Shown here piece after piece: positions 1 through 5,086 of a stretch of DNA of 5,420 nucleotides. Made by a program: the position numbers and the translations under genes. Below the pieces are notes generated by a model. That model was not told the origin of the DNA and searched no databases. It saw nothing but the letters and a program-made list of their open reading frames with translations. How positions within the stretch are numbered: position 1 is the stretch's first letter; the number at the start of each line of letters is the position of its first letter. Source of the DNA: Candidatus Curtissbacteria bacterium RIFCSPHIGHO2_12_FULL_41_17 (GTDB lineage Bacteria > Patescibacteriota > Microgenomatia > Curtissbacterales > GWA2-41-24); assembly GCA_001774945.1 (NCBI GenBank), contig MFBL01000025.1, forward strand, positions 1 through 5,420, given 5' to 3'.

Positions 1-153
1 AAGCTGGTTGACAGAGGTCTGCTCAAAGCAGCCGACGGAGTCCTCAAAGGACTGGTGAAGCAATTGCAGAACTATCCAAAGTTCCTCATTAATCCCTCGG
101 ACGCGCAAGCACTGATCCAAATTATTGAGGCGATAAGGGCTTCGATGGTATAA
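1..153 (+). CDS. Small amphipathic helical protein, copy 1 (5' end outside window)
   Basis: The frame is open from base 1 to a TAA at 151-153, giving the last 50 residues, from KLVDRGLLKAADG to IRASMV. It aligns without gaps to the last 50 residues of the gene at 4188-4406 (40 of 50 identical), which is the main support for it being real. The sequence alternates hydrophobic and charged residues as in two or three amphipathic helices, with a conserved KGLVKQLQN core and an INPSDA turn. It resembles the small helical FIMAH-type domains found at the C-termini of some bacterial surface proteins. That likeness is from memory and unconfirmed, so the function is unknown. The stop codon lies inside the -10 box of the promoter for the downstream membrane protein gene, which starts 7 bases later. 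The start is outside the window, so total length and any signal peptide cannot be judged. Confidence 0.75.
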   Translation, partial: KLVDRGLLKAADGVLKGLVKQLQNYPKFLINPSDAQALIQIIEAIRASMV

Positions 154-154
154 T
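125..154 (+). promoter_or_regulatory. Promoter inside the end of the helical protein gene; predicts leaderless mRNA
   Basis: A -35 box TTGAGG (125-130) is followed by an 18-base spacer and a perfect TATAAT (149-154). The ATG of the membrane protein gene follows after only 6 bases, so transcription would begin at or next to the start codon. The same layout (TTGAAA, 18 bases, TATAAT, 6 bases, ATG) precedes the paralogous gene at 4414. The stop codon of the upstream gene is part of the -10 box. Confidence 0.7.
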
Positions 155-160
155 CATCTT

Positions 161-571
161 ATGAGCTATAAGGTTAAAATACGTTGGTTGATAGGGGGAA
201 CGGTAGTGAGCTTCGCGGTTTCTATAGCACTTTACTATATAAATCCGGTATTTGATAATGTCGGATTCTTTTTTGAGTTATTTGCGGTTATTTCGTTTAT
301 CCTTTTAATGATACTTCATTTTCTCCCTGAACAAATTTTCAATTCCTGGCTCAAATTTGCACGGATCTACATCCCGATCGCGCTAGTCCTTGCGGTGGGT
401 GACAGAGCTAGCGGCAGCGATCTTTTCAATACCGACGCTGAATTTTTCACGACATTCTTTAGCGTGATCTTCGTCATCGCAAGCATTATCCTCATCGTCT
501 GCGCGCATCGTCGCCTCAAGCGGCAAACGAAGACCACGCCCTTTCCCGCCGGCGACCAGAAGCCCGTTTGA
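161..571 (+). CDS. Small four-helix integral membrane protein, copy 1
   Basis: This 136-residue protein of unknown function has four predicted membrane segments, roughly residues 9-28, 36-55, 67-80 and 95-114. The N-terminus is short and basic (MSYKVKIRW). The last helix is followed by a basic cluster HRRLKRQTK, so by the positive-inside rule both ends probably face the cytoplasm. No catalytic motif is visible. It is paralogous to the protein at 4414-4824, sharing the WLIG, ISFILL, FARIY-PIA and AHRRLKRQ blocks. The ATG at 161 is chosen because it aligns with the paralogue and lies 6 bases after a TATAAT box. Both copies sit directly downstream of the helical protein gene, so the two products may act together. 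That is inference from gene order only. Confidence 0.8.
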   Translation: MSYKVKIRWLIGGTVVSFAVSIALYYINPVFDNVGFFFELFAVISFILLMILHFLPEQIFNSWLKFARIYIPIALVLAVGDRASGSDLFNTDAEFFTTFFSVIFVIASIILIVCAHRRLKRQTKTTPFPAGDQKPV

Positions 572-573
572 AC

Positions 574-617
574 CATTCCGGCTATATCCCGGGAATGTAG
601 CTGGATTCTGTAGCTAC
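574..617. repeat. Two short inverted repeats after the membrane protein gene
   Basis: CATTCC (574-579) pairs with GGAATG (592-597), and GTAGCT (597-602) pairs with AGCTAC (612-617). The second stem touches the end of the first. Neither is followed by a T run, so they are more likely transcript-end structures or decayed palindromes than terminators. Confidence 0.35.
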
Positions 618-620
618 CCT

Positions 621-651
621 AAACCCGCATTAACCAGGTAAATGCGGGTTT
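621..651. terminator. Hairpin terminator, possibly bidirectional
   Basis: Perfect 11-base arms AAACCCGCATT (621-631) and AATGCGGGTTT (641-651) enclose a 9-base loop. The GC-rich core is flanked by A residues on the left and T residues on the right, as in a terminator usable from either side, although the T tract on the + strand is short (GGGTTTATCGTTT). It separates the membrane protein gene from the restriction operon. Confidence 0.6.
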
Positions 652-675
652 ATCGTTTCCGTGATTTTCCTGCTA

Positions 676-711
676 TTTTCCTTGATCTCGGCCACATTTT
701 GTGGGATCATT
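676..711 (+). promoter_or_regulatory. Candidate promoter of the type II R-M operon; bipartite conserved element, copy 1
   Basis: TTTTCCTTG (676-684) and TTTTGTGGGATCATT (697-711) are separated by 12 bases. Both halves, with identical spacing, recur at 4925-4960 ahead of the second defence locus. Read as a promoter, the -35 is TTGATC (682-687) and the -10 is GATCAT (705-710) with a 17-base spacer. Transcription would begin near 717, leaving about 16 bases before the ATG at 733. The boxes fit the consensus only moderately, so the support comes mainly from conservation of the whole 36-base block. Confidence 0.5.
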
Positions 712-732
712 GTAGCATAATGACTTACAATC

Positions 733-1563
733 ATGACTTTGGACCATATGAATAAAAACACCGAATATTTAAATCTAATACTCGACCCGATTAGGGTATG
801 TGCACGCTATAAGCCCAAGTTAGGACAGGGAGCTTCTTCAGGTATTGCTTTAAAGGAATTTCAGGCGATGTACCGAACAGACCATTTTTATCACTGGATG
901 GGATTGGATAACCCTCTAATGTATGCAGCTCATAAGGCTGCAGGAGGAATGACAAGCGTTTATCGGCAAATAGGAATCGGTGCTGAAAGACTTTTCAGGC
1001 AAATATTGGTTGACAATTTAGGACTAACAGAAGAGGATGTGATATGGTCATATGAAGTTCCTGAAACAGGAAGGAGGAAAGTGACAAGAAAATTATCTCT
1101 TGATGCACGGATCCCTTTAGACAAGGTTCAGGATCAGAAAAAGAAAGAGAAAATATCGCAATGGATTCAAACGACCGCGAGGGCGCTTGGTGTCGATCAG
1201 AGGATAATTCAGTCTCTTTCGGGTATTGTGTTTGAGGTAAGGCAAGGTTACAAGAGTAAAGATTCAAAAAGGCAGAACGCTGATTTGACAAACGCAGCAA
1301 CCGCATACACTAAAACATATTTACCTTGCGTTGCTGTTCTTTCCTTACAAATTGATACTGATATCGCTTTACGGTATACAAATGCAAAATGGGTCCTGCT
1401 AAAAGGCTCTTTTGGTCAGAATGATCCATATACCTCTGTTTACGATTTTCTCAATGAGATAATAGGTTATAATTTAGTGACATTCTTCGAAAGAAATAGT
1501 ACGGTGATTCAACATGAGGTCGATCTTATTTTGCGTTCCTTACTTACTACCGATGAAAAATGA
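733..1563 (+). CDS. Probable type II restriction endonuclease
   Basis: This 276-residue protein most likely cuts DNA at the site protected by the methyltransferase encoded immediately downstream, whose coding region it overlaps. The central region carries candidate PD-(D/E)XK-like elements: an acidic residue in LSLDARIP (D124), then a hydrophobic strand ending in E168 within GIVFEVRQGYKSKDSKRQ (about 164-181), rich in lysines that could complete a metal-binding site. The spacing is not the textbook E-x-K, so the active-site assignment is tentative. Size and position are typical of a type II enzyme. I cannot name the family or recognition site. The start at 733 (MTLDHMNKN) follows an in-frame stop at 721-723, and the ATG at 748 (MNKNTEYL) is a plausible alternative. 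The gene is AT-rich compared with the insertion sequence and right-hand region, which suits horizontal transfer. Confidence 0.72.
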   Translation: MTLDHMNKNTEYLNLILDPIRVCARYKPKLGQGASSGIALKEFQAMYRTDHFYHWMGLDNPLMYAAHKAAGGMTSVYRQIGIGAERLFRQILVDNLGLTEEDVIWSYEVPETGRRKVTRKLSLDARIPLDKVQDQKKKEKISQWIQTTARALGVDQRIIQSLSGIVFEVRQGYKSKDSKRQNADLTNAATAYTKTYLPCVAVLSLQIDTDIALRYTNAKWVLLKGSFGQNDPYTSVYDFLNEIIGYNLVTFFERNSTVIQHEVDLILRSLLTTDEK

Positions 1564-2794
1564 TTGTAAAGTCAATCAAAACTCGTATTATACCTTCAAG
1601 TATAATAACGGTTTAGGTAGGCATGGTTGGTTGCGTCTAACCCCTGCATATTCTGTGAAATTGGTAGAAGAAATTCTCGCAGGCAAGCCGACAGATAAGT
1701 CGATTTTGGATCCCTTTGCAGGGACATCGACTACTGCGCTATGTGCGGCTTATAAGGGATTTGAGGCTTCAACGGTTGAGTTAAATCCTTTTTCTGTATG
1801 GTTGGGAAAAGTGAAGACGGAAATATACGACAAGGCATTACTTGAGAGGATGCGTGCAGTTGGGTTGGAAATTACAGAAGGACTAAGAAATAACAAATAC
1901 GAACCTACTGATTTTCCCAATCTTCATAATATTGAAAGATGGTGGGGGGAAGAAGCACTCGTATTTCTTGCAAAACTCAAGCGGGGGATCAGTGAATTCT
2001 GTGGGAGGAAAAAAGCGACAGACCTTTTACAAATTGCCTTTTGTCGAACACTCATTCTTATTTCTAACGCCTCATTTAATCACCAGTCTATGTCTTTCAA
2101 GAAATGGCCTTCTAACTCATTATTTGGTAATCACTTAGTAAATTATGCGGATGTTTTTAATAGGAGCCTTTCTTATGTAATAGAAACTGCTTTTAAAAAC
2201 CCATCTAATAAATCAGAAATTTTACAAGGAGACGCACTGGAATTGCATAATATCTTTCATGAAAAAAAATTTGACTTAGTGATAACGTCACCACCTTATG
2301 CGAACAGAATTTCATATATTAGAGAACTTAGACCATATATGTACTGGCTCGATTATTTAGAAAACGGTAAAGATGCGGGCGAACTCGATTGGAAAACTAT
2401 CGGTGGTACATGGGGTTCGGCAACGAGTAAGCTCAATAATTGGGAGAATCAAGAAAAAAAAGTGATTCCTTCCAAAATAGGAGTGTTGCTCGGTGATATT
2501 GCAAAAGGCAAGAATAAGAATGGCATGATCCTCTCAAAGTATGTGGAGAAATATTTGATGGACATGTGGAATCATTTTAAATCGCTCATACAGGTATTAA
2601 ATTCCGGGGCAGAAGTGCATTATATTGTAGGTAACTCGTCATTTTATGGACATTTGGTACCCATTGAGGAGGCCTATCAAGATATGATGCAAAAGCTTGG
2701 TTTTAGAAACATTGAAGTAAAGATTATCCGAAAAAGAAATTCTAATAGAAATCTTTACGAGTTTGACGTATGTGCTACTTTTAACCCGCGGTGA
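1553..2794 (+). CDS. Type II DNA methyltransferase (N4-cytosine or N6-adenine, alpha-like motif order)
   Basis: This SAM-dependent enzyme of 413 residues from the ATG at 1553 methylates an exocyclic amino group in the target site and so protects host DNA. Motif X-like sequence RLTPAYSVKLVEEIL is near residues 28-42, the SAM-binding motif I ILDPFAGTSTT at 51-61, a motif II acidic strand STVELNPF at 73-80, and the catalytic motif IV TSPPYANR at 245-252. VHYIVGNSS follows at 355-363. About 190 residues separate motifs I and IV, room for a target recognition domain, and the order X-I-(TRD)-IV matches the alpha class. SPPY is commonest in m4C enzymes, so the base is left open. An upstream in-frame ATG at 1514 would add 13 residues before conserved sequence. 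The start at 1553 overlaps the nuclease gene by 11 bases, implying coupled expression. Two A8 runs lie inside the gene. Confidence 0.9.
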   Translation: MKNDCKVNQNSYYTFKYNNGLGRHGWLRLTPAYSVKLVEEILAGKPTDKSILDPFAGTSTTALCAAYKGFEASTVELNPFSVWLGKVKTEIYDKALLERMRAVGLEITEGLRNNKYEPTDFPNLHNIERWWGEEALVFLAKLKRGISEFCGRKKATDLLQIAFCRTLILISNASFNHQSMSFKKWPSNSLFGNHLVNYADVFNRSLSYVIETAFKNPSNKSEILQGDALELHNIFHEKKFDLVITSPPYANRISYIRELRPYMYWLDYLENGKDAGELDWKTIGGTWGSATSKLNNWENQEKKVIPSKIGVLLGDIAKGKNKNGMILSKYVEKYLMDMWNHFKSLIQVLNSGAEVHYIVGNSSFYGHLVPIEEAYQDMMQKLGFRNIEVKIIRKRNSNRNLYEFDVCATFNPR

Positions 2795-2795
2795 T

Positions 2796-3137
2796 ATGTC
2801 CGAACGTAAATTTCAACAAAGTATCTCCGATAAGGAAGCGATCGAATTGGAATTGTGGGAATCTGATGTTGAAGATGGGGAGAAGCTTGGGCAATCAGAA
2901 TTTGATAACGAAACAAAGGAAAACCGCCATGCTGTAGCTGATACAGTTTTTGAAGTTGACCCCTCCTCTAAGTCGTTAACCGGACGTACTCCGGAAAGAC
3001 TTGAGCAAGAAACAGGTATCCCCAAGGAAGAACTTTTCCCTGAAGGTAAAGATATTATTTACGTTGGTGATCCATGGCAACGGATGGGGGTTGAGCTCGA
3101 TAATGAGCACATATTCATTAGAGTAGTTGCGAAATAA
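2796..3137 (+). CDS. Small acidic protein, probably the N-terminal fragment of a methyltransferase-like protein
   Basis: The ATG at 2796 follows the methyltransferase stop after one base (TGATATG), giving 113 residues; a TTG at 2763 in the same frame is less likely. The first 60 residues are charged and acidic, with no clear fold. TPERLEQETGIPKEELFPEG then leads into DIIYVGDPWQRMGVEL (86-101), which looks like the first strand and glycine turn of a Rossmann SAM-binding fold. From memory this motif belongs to much longer proteins in CPR genomes, with the fold continuing well past this point. Here the frame stops 12 residues later, just before the insertion sequence, so I infer a 3'-truncated gene. 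A self-contained third member of the R-M operon is the alternative. Base composition matches the R-M genes. Confidence 0.6.
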   Translation: MSERKFQQSISDKEAIELELWESDVEDGEKLGQSEFDNETKENRHAVADTVFEVDPSSKSLTGRTPERLEQETGIPKEELFPEGKDIIYVGDPWQRMGVELDNEHIFIRVVAK

Positions 3138-3154
3138 TATTTTCACGCAAACAT

Positions 3155-4169
3155 GTTCCTCCAGATTCTGGAGTTAGCAGCTGGTTGCATCCAGATGGTA
3201 GTTCCAAAGTCCGCAGGTAATGAGCATGGCCCTGTCGTCAGCATTCTCCTGCTTGTTGCGGAATACATCCGCTACGATCCGGAAGCGTTTGACCCCGCCG
3301 ATGGCGTGCTCCACGAGTATCCGAATGCGGCTCTTGCGGCGATTCTGTTCTTTGAAAGTCTTGCACAATGGCCTGCCTTTGGGCTTTTTCCGAGGCATGG
3401 ACACGGCGTGGCCGGGGAACTCCTTGAGGAATCCCTGAAAGCCGGCATCCATCCTGATCCGCACCTTTTTGGGGATGTGGTCGGGAAGACGGGTGTCCTT
3501 GACGATCTGGAAGTCGTGTTCCTCGCCCTTGATGGTTGGGCTCACGTATCCCACCCGCCTCTTCCGGGTGGATAGAATGATATTCTTCTTGGTGTGGCGC
3601 TTCTTCTTGCCGGAGTAGTTGGCGGTCTGTTTCTCCGCATTCTTCGGCCGCTGGATCGGGCGCTCGGTGCCGTCGAGGAACACCTCCTTTGCTTCGGGAA
3701 AGGCCTCAAAGAACTCCTCTACCGACTTGATCTGCCGCTTCGGCAGCGCCAGTTTCTTCCCTAGGGCCGATTCCAGAACGGGGCTCAAGGCGTCGTAAGC
3801 GTGCCAGACGTTGCCGCGATCGCGGTCGTAGAGGAAGCTTAAGACCTCGAAGGTGGGGTAGATGCGGTAGTATAAGAGGATGAAGAAGAGCTTTTCTTCC
3901 GCAGTCTTGGCGAATAGTTTCCTGCCCGCGCCAGGCTTGCGTTTCCGATGAGGGTCGGTGAGATAGGCGTCCATGGCCGCCTGTGCCAGGGCGGCGGCGA
4001 ATACCGCCAGAAGATCGCGGAACTCTTGCGGAGCCAGCCCGGTGAGGGCGCGGCAGAGCCGATCCCGTTTGAGGACTTTTTCAACGGACATCATATTGGT
4101 TTTTGTTTGATTTTTAAAAATTGCTTTGTTTTTGAGACCTTGACCTATCTCTATTTTATCAGTTTGAAC
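3155..4169 (-). mobile_element. IS5-type insertion sequence (ends approximate)
   Basis: A GC-rich block contains one DDE transposase gene on the - strand and interrupts the otherwise + strand gene order. Exact ends are uncertain. The best candidate termini begin GTTCCTCCAGAT at 3155 and, on the opposite strand from 4169, GTTCAAACTGAT; 9 of these 12 positions agree (GTTC, C, G, A, T and so on). I could not find a convincing target-site duplication. A short hairpin CTCCAG/CTGGAG (3159-3173) lies just after the transposase stop. The element sits between the apparently truncated gene ending at 3137 and the helical protein gene at 4188, whose own 5' end may be missing. Confidence 0.65.
3174..4094 (-). 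CDS. IS5-family DDE transposase (DDE_Tnp_4-like)
   Basis: This 306-residue protein catalyses cut-and-paste movement of the surrounding element. An N-terminal helical DNA-binding region includes EEKLFFILLYYRIYPTFEVL (about 66-85), the helix-turn-helix seen ahead of this catalytic domain. The RNase H-fold catalytic residues are all present: D141 in FLDGTERPIQRP, D216 in RIRMDAGFQG, and E262 in ILVEHAIGGVKRFRI. YSGKKKRHTKKNIILS (160-175) is a typical basic strand of the family. Length is normal and no frameshift is visible, so it may be functional. The start is ATGATG at 4094, with no obvious ribosome binding site. Its high GC content contrasts with the AT-rich R-M genes, suggesting a separate origin. 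Several open frames on the opposite strand are shadows of this gene. Confidence 0.92.
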   Translation of the reverse strand: MMSVEKVLKRDRLCRALTGLAPQEFRDLLAVFAAALAQAAMDAYLTDPHRKRKPGAGRKLFAKTAEEKLFFILLYYRIYPTFEVLSFLYDRDRGNVWHAYDALSPVLESALGKKLALPKRQIKSVEEFFEAFPEAKEVFLDGTERPIQRPKNAEKQTANYSGKKKRHTKKNIILSTRKRRVGYVSPTIKGEEHDFQIVKDTRLPDHIPKKVRIRMDAGFQGFLKEFPGHAVSMPRKKPKGRPLCKTFKEQNRRKSRIRILVEHAIGGVKRFRIVADVFRNKQENADDRAMLITCGLWNYHLDATSC

Positions 4170-4187
4170 TAATTCACAACAGATCTA

Positions 4188-4406
4188 GTGAATACGCTCT
4201 CCATTCAGAAAGGTCTCAAGAATGGAATTATCAAACAGATCGAAGCAGTAGAAAAGTTGCTCGACAAAGGATTGACGAAAGTAGCCGACGGTATCCTTAA
4301 AGGTTTGGTGAAACAGCTACAGAACTTCCCCAAATTCCTCATTAACCCGTCAGACGCCAAAGCACTTATCCAGATTATTGAAACGATAAGGGCTTCACTG
4401 CTATAA
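4188..4406 (+). CDS. Small amphipathic helical protein, copy 2 (5' end possibly lost)
   Basis: The frame gives 72 residues from a GTG at 4188, with an in-frame stop at 4170-4172. The last 50 residues match copy 1 at the window start at 40 of 50 positions. The product is predicted to be nearly all helix: KNGIIKQIEAVEKLLDKG, then VADGILKGLVKQLQN, then an INPSDA turn and a last helix. No signal peptide or catalytic residues are visible. A FIMAH-like domain is my best guess, with low certainty. The frame opens only just beyond the insertion sequence, there is no ATG or ribosome binding site, and a FIMAH domain would normally end a longer protein. The gene may therefore be the tail of one cut by the insertion. 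Its stop codon is embedded in the promoter of the next gene. Confidence 0.65.
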   Translation: MNTLSIQKGLKNGIIKQIEAVEKLLDKGLTKVADGILKGLVKQLQNFPKFLINPSDAKALIQIIETIRASLL

Positions 4407-4407
4407 T
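4378..4407 (+). promoter_or_regulatory. Embedded promoter of membrane protein copy 2; predicts leaderless mRNA
   Basis: TTGAAA (4378-4383), an 18-base spacer and TATAAT (4402-4407) stand 6 bases before the ATG at 4414. Spacer, -10 position and distance to the start are identical to copy 1 at 125-154, and the spacer shares CGATAAGGGCTTC. The promoter would remain usable even if the upstream gene was cut by the insertion sequence. Confidence 0.75.
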
Positions 4408-4413
4408 GCTCTT

Positions 4414-4824
4414 ATGGGCTACAAGAAGAAAATACTCTGGCTGATTGGAATTGCGGCACTGGGATTCGTCATTACGGTATTTTTTGAGAATCTCAATTAC
4501 CGCAAGCTCGACGATATACAGCAGTTTCTTGGTCTATTCTCAATCATTTCATTTATTCTCCTTATAGCACTCTATTTCCTTGCCGAGCCAGTTTTTGTCA
4601 CTTGGAAAAAGTTCGCCCGCATATATCTTCCCATCGCCGCCGTGTTAGTGATCTTTGAACCCAGCAGTCTTGTCCTGATTGATTTTTACGGCCGCGGAAA
4701 GGATAGGGAAGGCCTAACAATGTTTTTAAGCGGGCTGTTTATTCTCATCAGCCTCATCCTCATCGTCCGCGCCCATCGCCGCCTCAAGCGGCAGAGTCCA
4801 ACCTCTTCGCCTCTTGTCCAGTAA
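4414..4824 (+). CDS. Small four-helix integral membrane protein, copy 2
   Basis: This is a paralogue of the protein at 161-571, with the same length of 136 residues. Predicted membrane segments lie near residues 8-25, 38-56, 68-82 and 102-119, followed by a basic tail RAHRRLKRQ that should be cytoplasmic. Conservation is highest in the N-terminal YKKKILWLIG, the second helix ISFILL, the W-KFARIY-PIA block and the last helix with its basic tail. The loops between helices 1-2 and 3-4 have diverged freely. That pattern suggests selection on the membrane core and cytoplasmic edge. No enzymatic motif is seen and the function is unknown. It is transcribed from its own promoter inside the upstream gene and closed by the strong terminator at 4896-4928. 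Confidence 0.82.
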   Translation: MGYKKKILWLIGIAALGFVITVFFENLNYRKLDDIQQFLGLFSIISFILLIALYFLAEPVFVTWKKFARIYLPIAAVLVIFEPSSLVLIDFYGRGKDREGLTMFLSGLFILISLILIVRAHRRLKRQSPTSSPLVQ

Positions 4825-4895
4825 ATTTCTTAATCAATCAGGTCTCTTTCAGAAAGAGAGCCGAATCTCACTGTCCCCGAACCTCAATAAGCCAT

Positions 4896-4928
4896 GTGGA
4901 CCAAATGCAGCATTTGGTCCACGTTTTT
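4896..4928 (+). terminator. Strong rho-independent terminator
   Basis: Arms GTGGACCAAATGC (4896-4908) and GCATTTGGTCCAC (4910-4922) are perfect reverse complements around one base. In RNA this gives at least a 12-pair stem with a CAG loop. G and TTTTT (4924-4928) follow. It lies 71 bases after the stop of the membrane protein gene and just before the next promoter. Confidence 0.85.
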
Positions 4929-4960
4929 CCTTGCCCCAAGCCGTTTTTTGTGGGATCATT
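4925..4960 (+). promoter_or_regulatory. Candidate promoter of the right-hand locus; bipartite conserved element, copy 2
   Basis: TTTTCCTTG (4925-4933), 12 bases, then TTTTGTGGGATCATT (4946-4960) repeats the arrangement at 676-711, with 28 of 36 positions identical by eye. As a promoter it reads TTGCCC (4931-4936), 17 bases, GATCAT (4954-4959). The expected transcription start falls on or next to the ATG at 4966, again a leaderless arrangement. The T run of the preceding terminator forms its left edge. Confidence 0.5.
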
Positions 4961-4965
4961 ACGTT

Positions 4966-5086
4966 ATGCATTCTAACCTCACATTCATCACAAACGAAAA
5001 GAATCAGACCCTCCTTGATAGATTTAGGGCGCTCATCAAAGACACCATTTTTTAAAGTGAGCGTAGTAGATGATATGATCAAATGA
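4966..5086 (+). pseudogene. Collapsed helicase-like gene: first 29 codons joined to the last few
   Basis: The ATG at 4966 starts MHSNLTFITNEKNQTLLDRF and runs 29 codons to a TAA at 5053-5055. From memory, FITNEKNQTLLDRFRALIKDT is the N-terminus of large PLD-domain helicase/nuclease proteins encoded beside type III-like methyltransferases, where the next residues would be FFDVLVGYF. Here that body is missing. Right after the T6 run at 5048-5053, another frame reads FFKVSVVDDMIK and ends with a TGA at 5084-5086 that overlaps the next gene's ATG (ATGA). Such an overlap is what an intact operon would show, so these codons are probably the true C-terminus and the interior was deleted with the join in the T run. 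A genuine 29-residue peptide is the less likely alternative. Confidence 0.55.

Noticed and set aside
995..1306. Open frame on the - strand inside the nuclease gene
   Set aside because: It is antisense to a tightly packed R-M operon, with low-complexity serine/leucine-rich content and no start context.
2763..2795. TTG start extending the third gene upstream by 11 codons
   Set aside because: It would lie inside the methyltransferase coding end; the ATG at 2796, one base after the stop, is the simpler start.
3159..3173. CTCCAG/CTGGAG hairpin as a terminator for the transposase
   Set aside because: Only a 6-base stem with a 3-base loop and no T run on either strand; more likely part of the IS end.
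3153..3575. Open frame of 140 codons on the + strand
   Set aside because: It is antisense to the transposase, whose DDE residues and family sequence are clear; GC-rich coding DNA commonly leaves such open shadow frames.
3142..4177. TTCAC at 3142-3146 and 4173-4177 as a target-site duplication of the IS
   Set aside because: The sequences just inside these repeats do not form inverted repeats, and 5 bases is not the usual duplication length for this family; chance in AT-rich DNA is likely.
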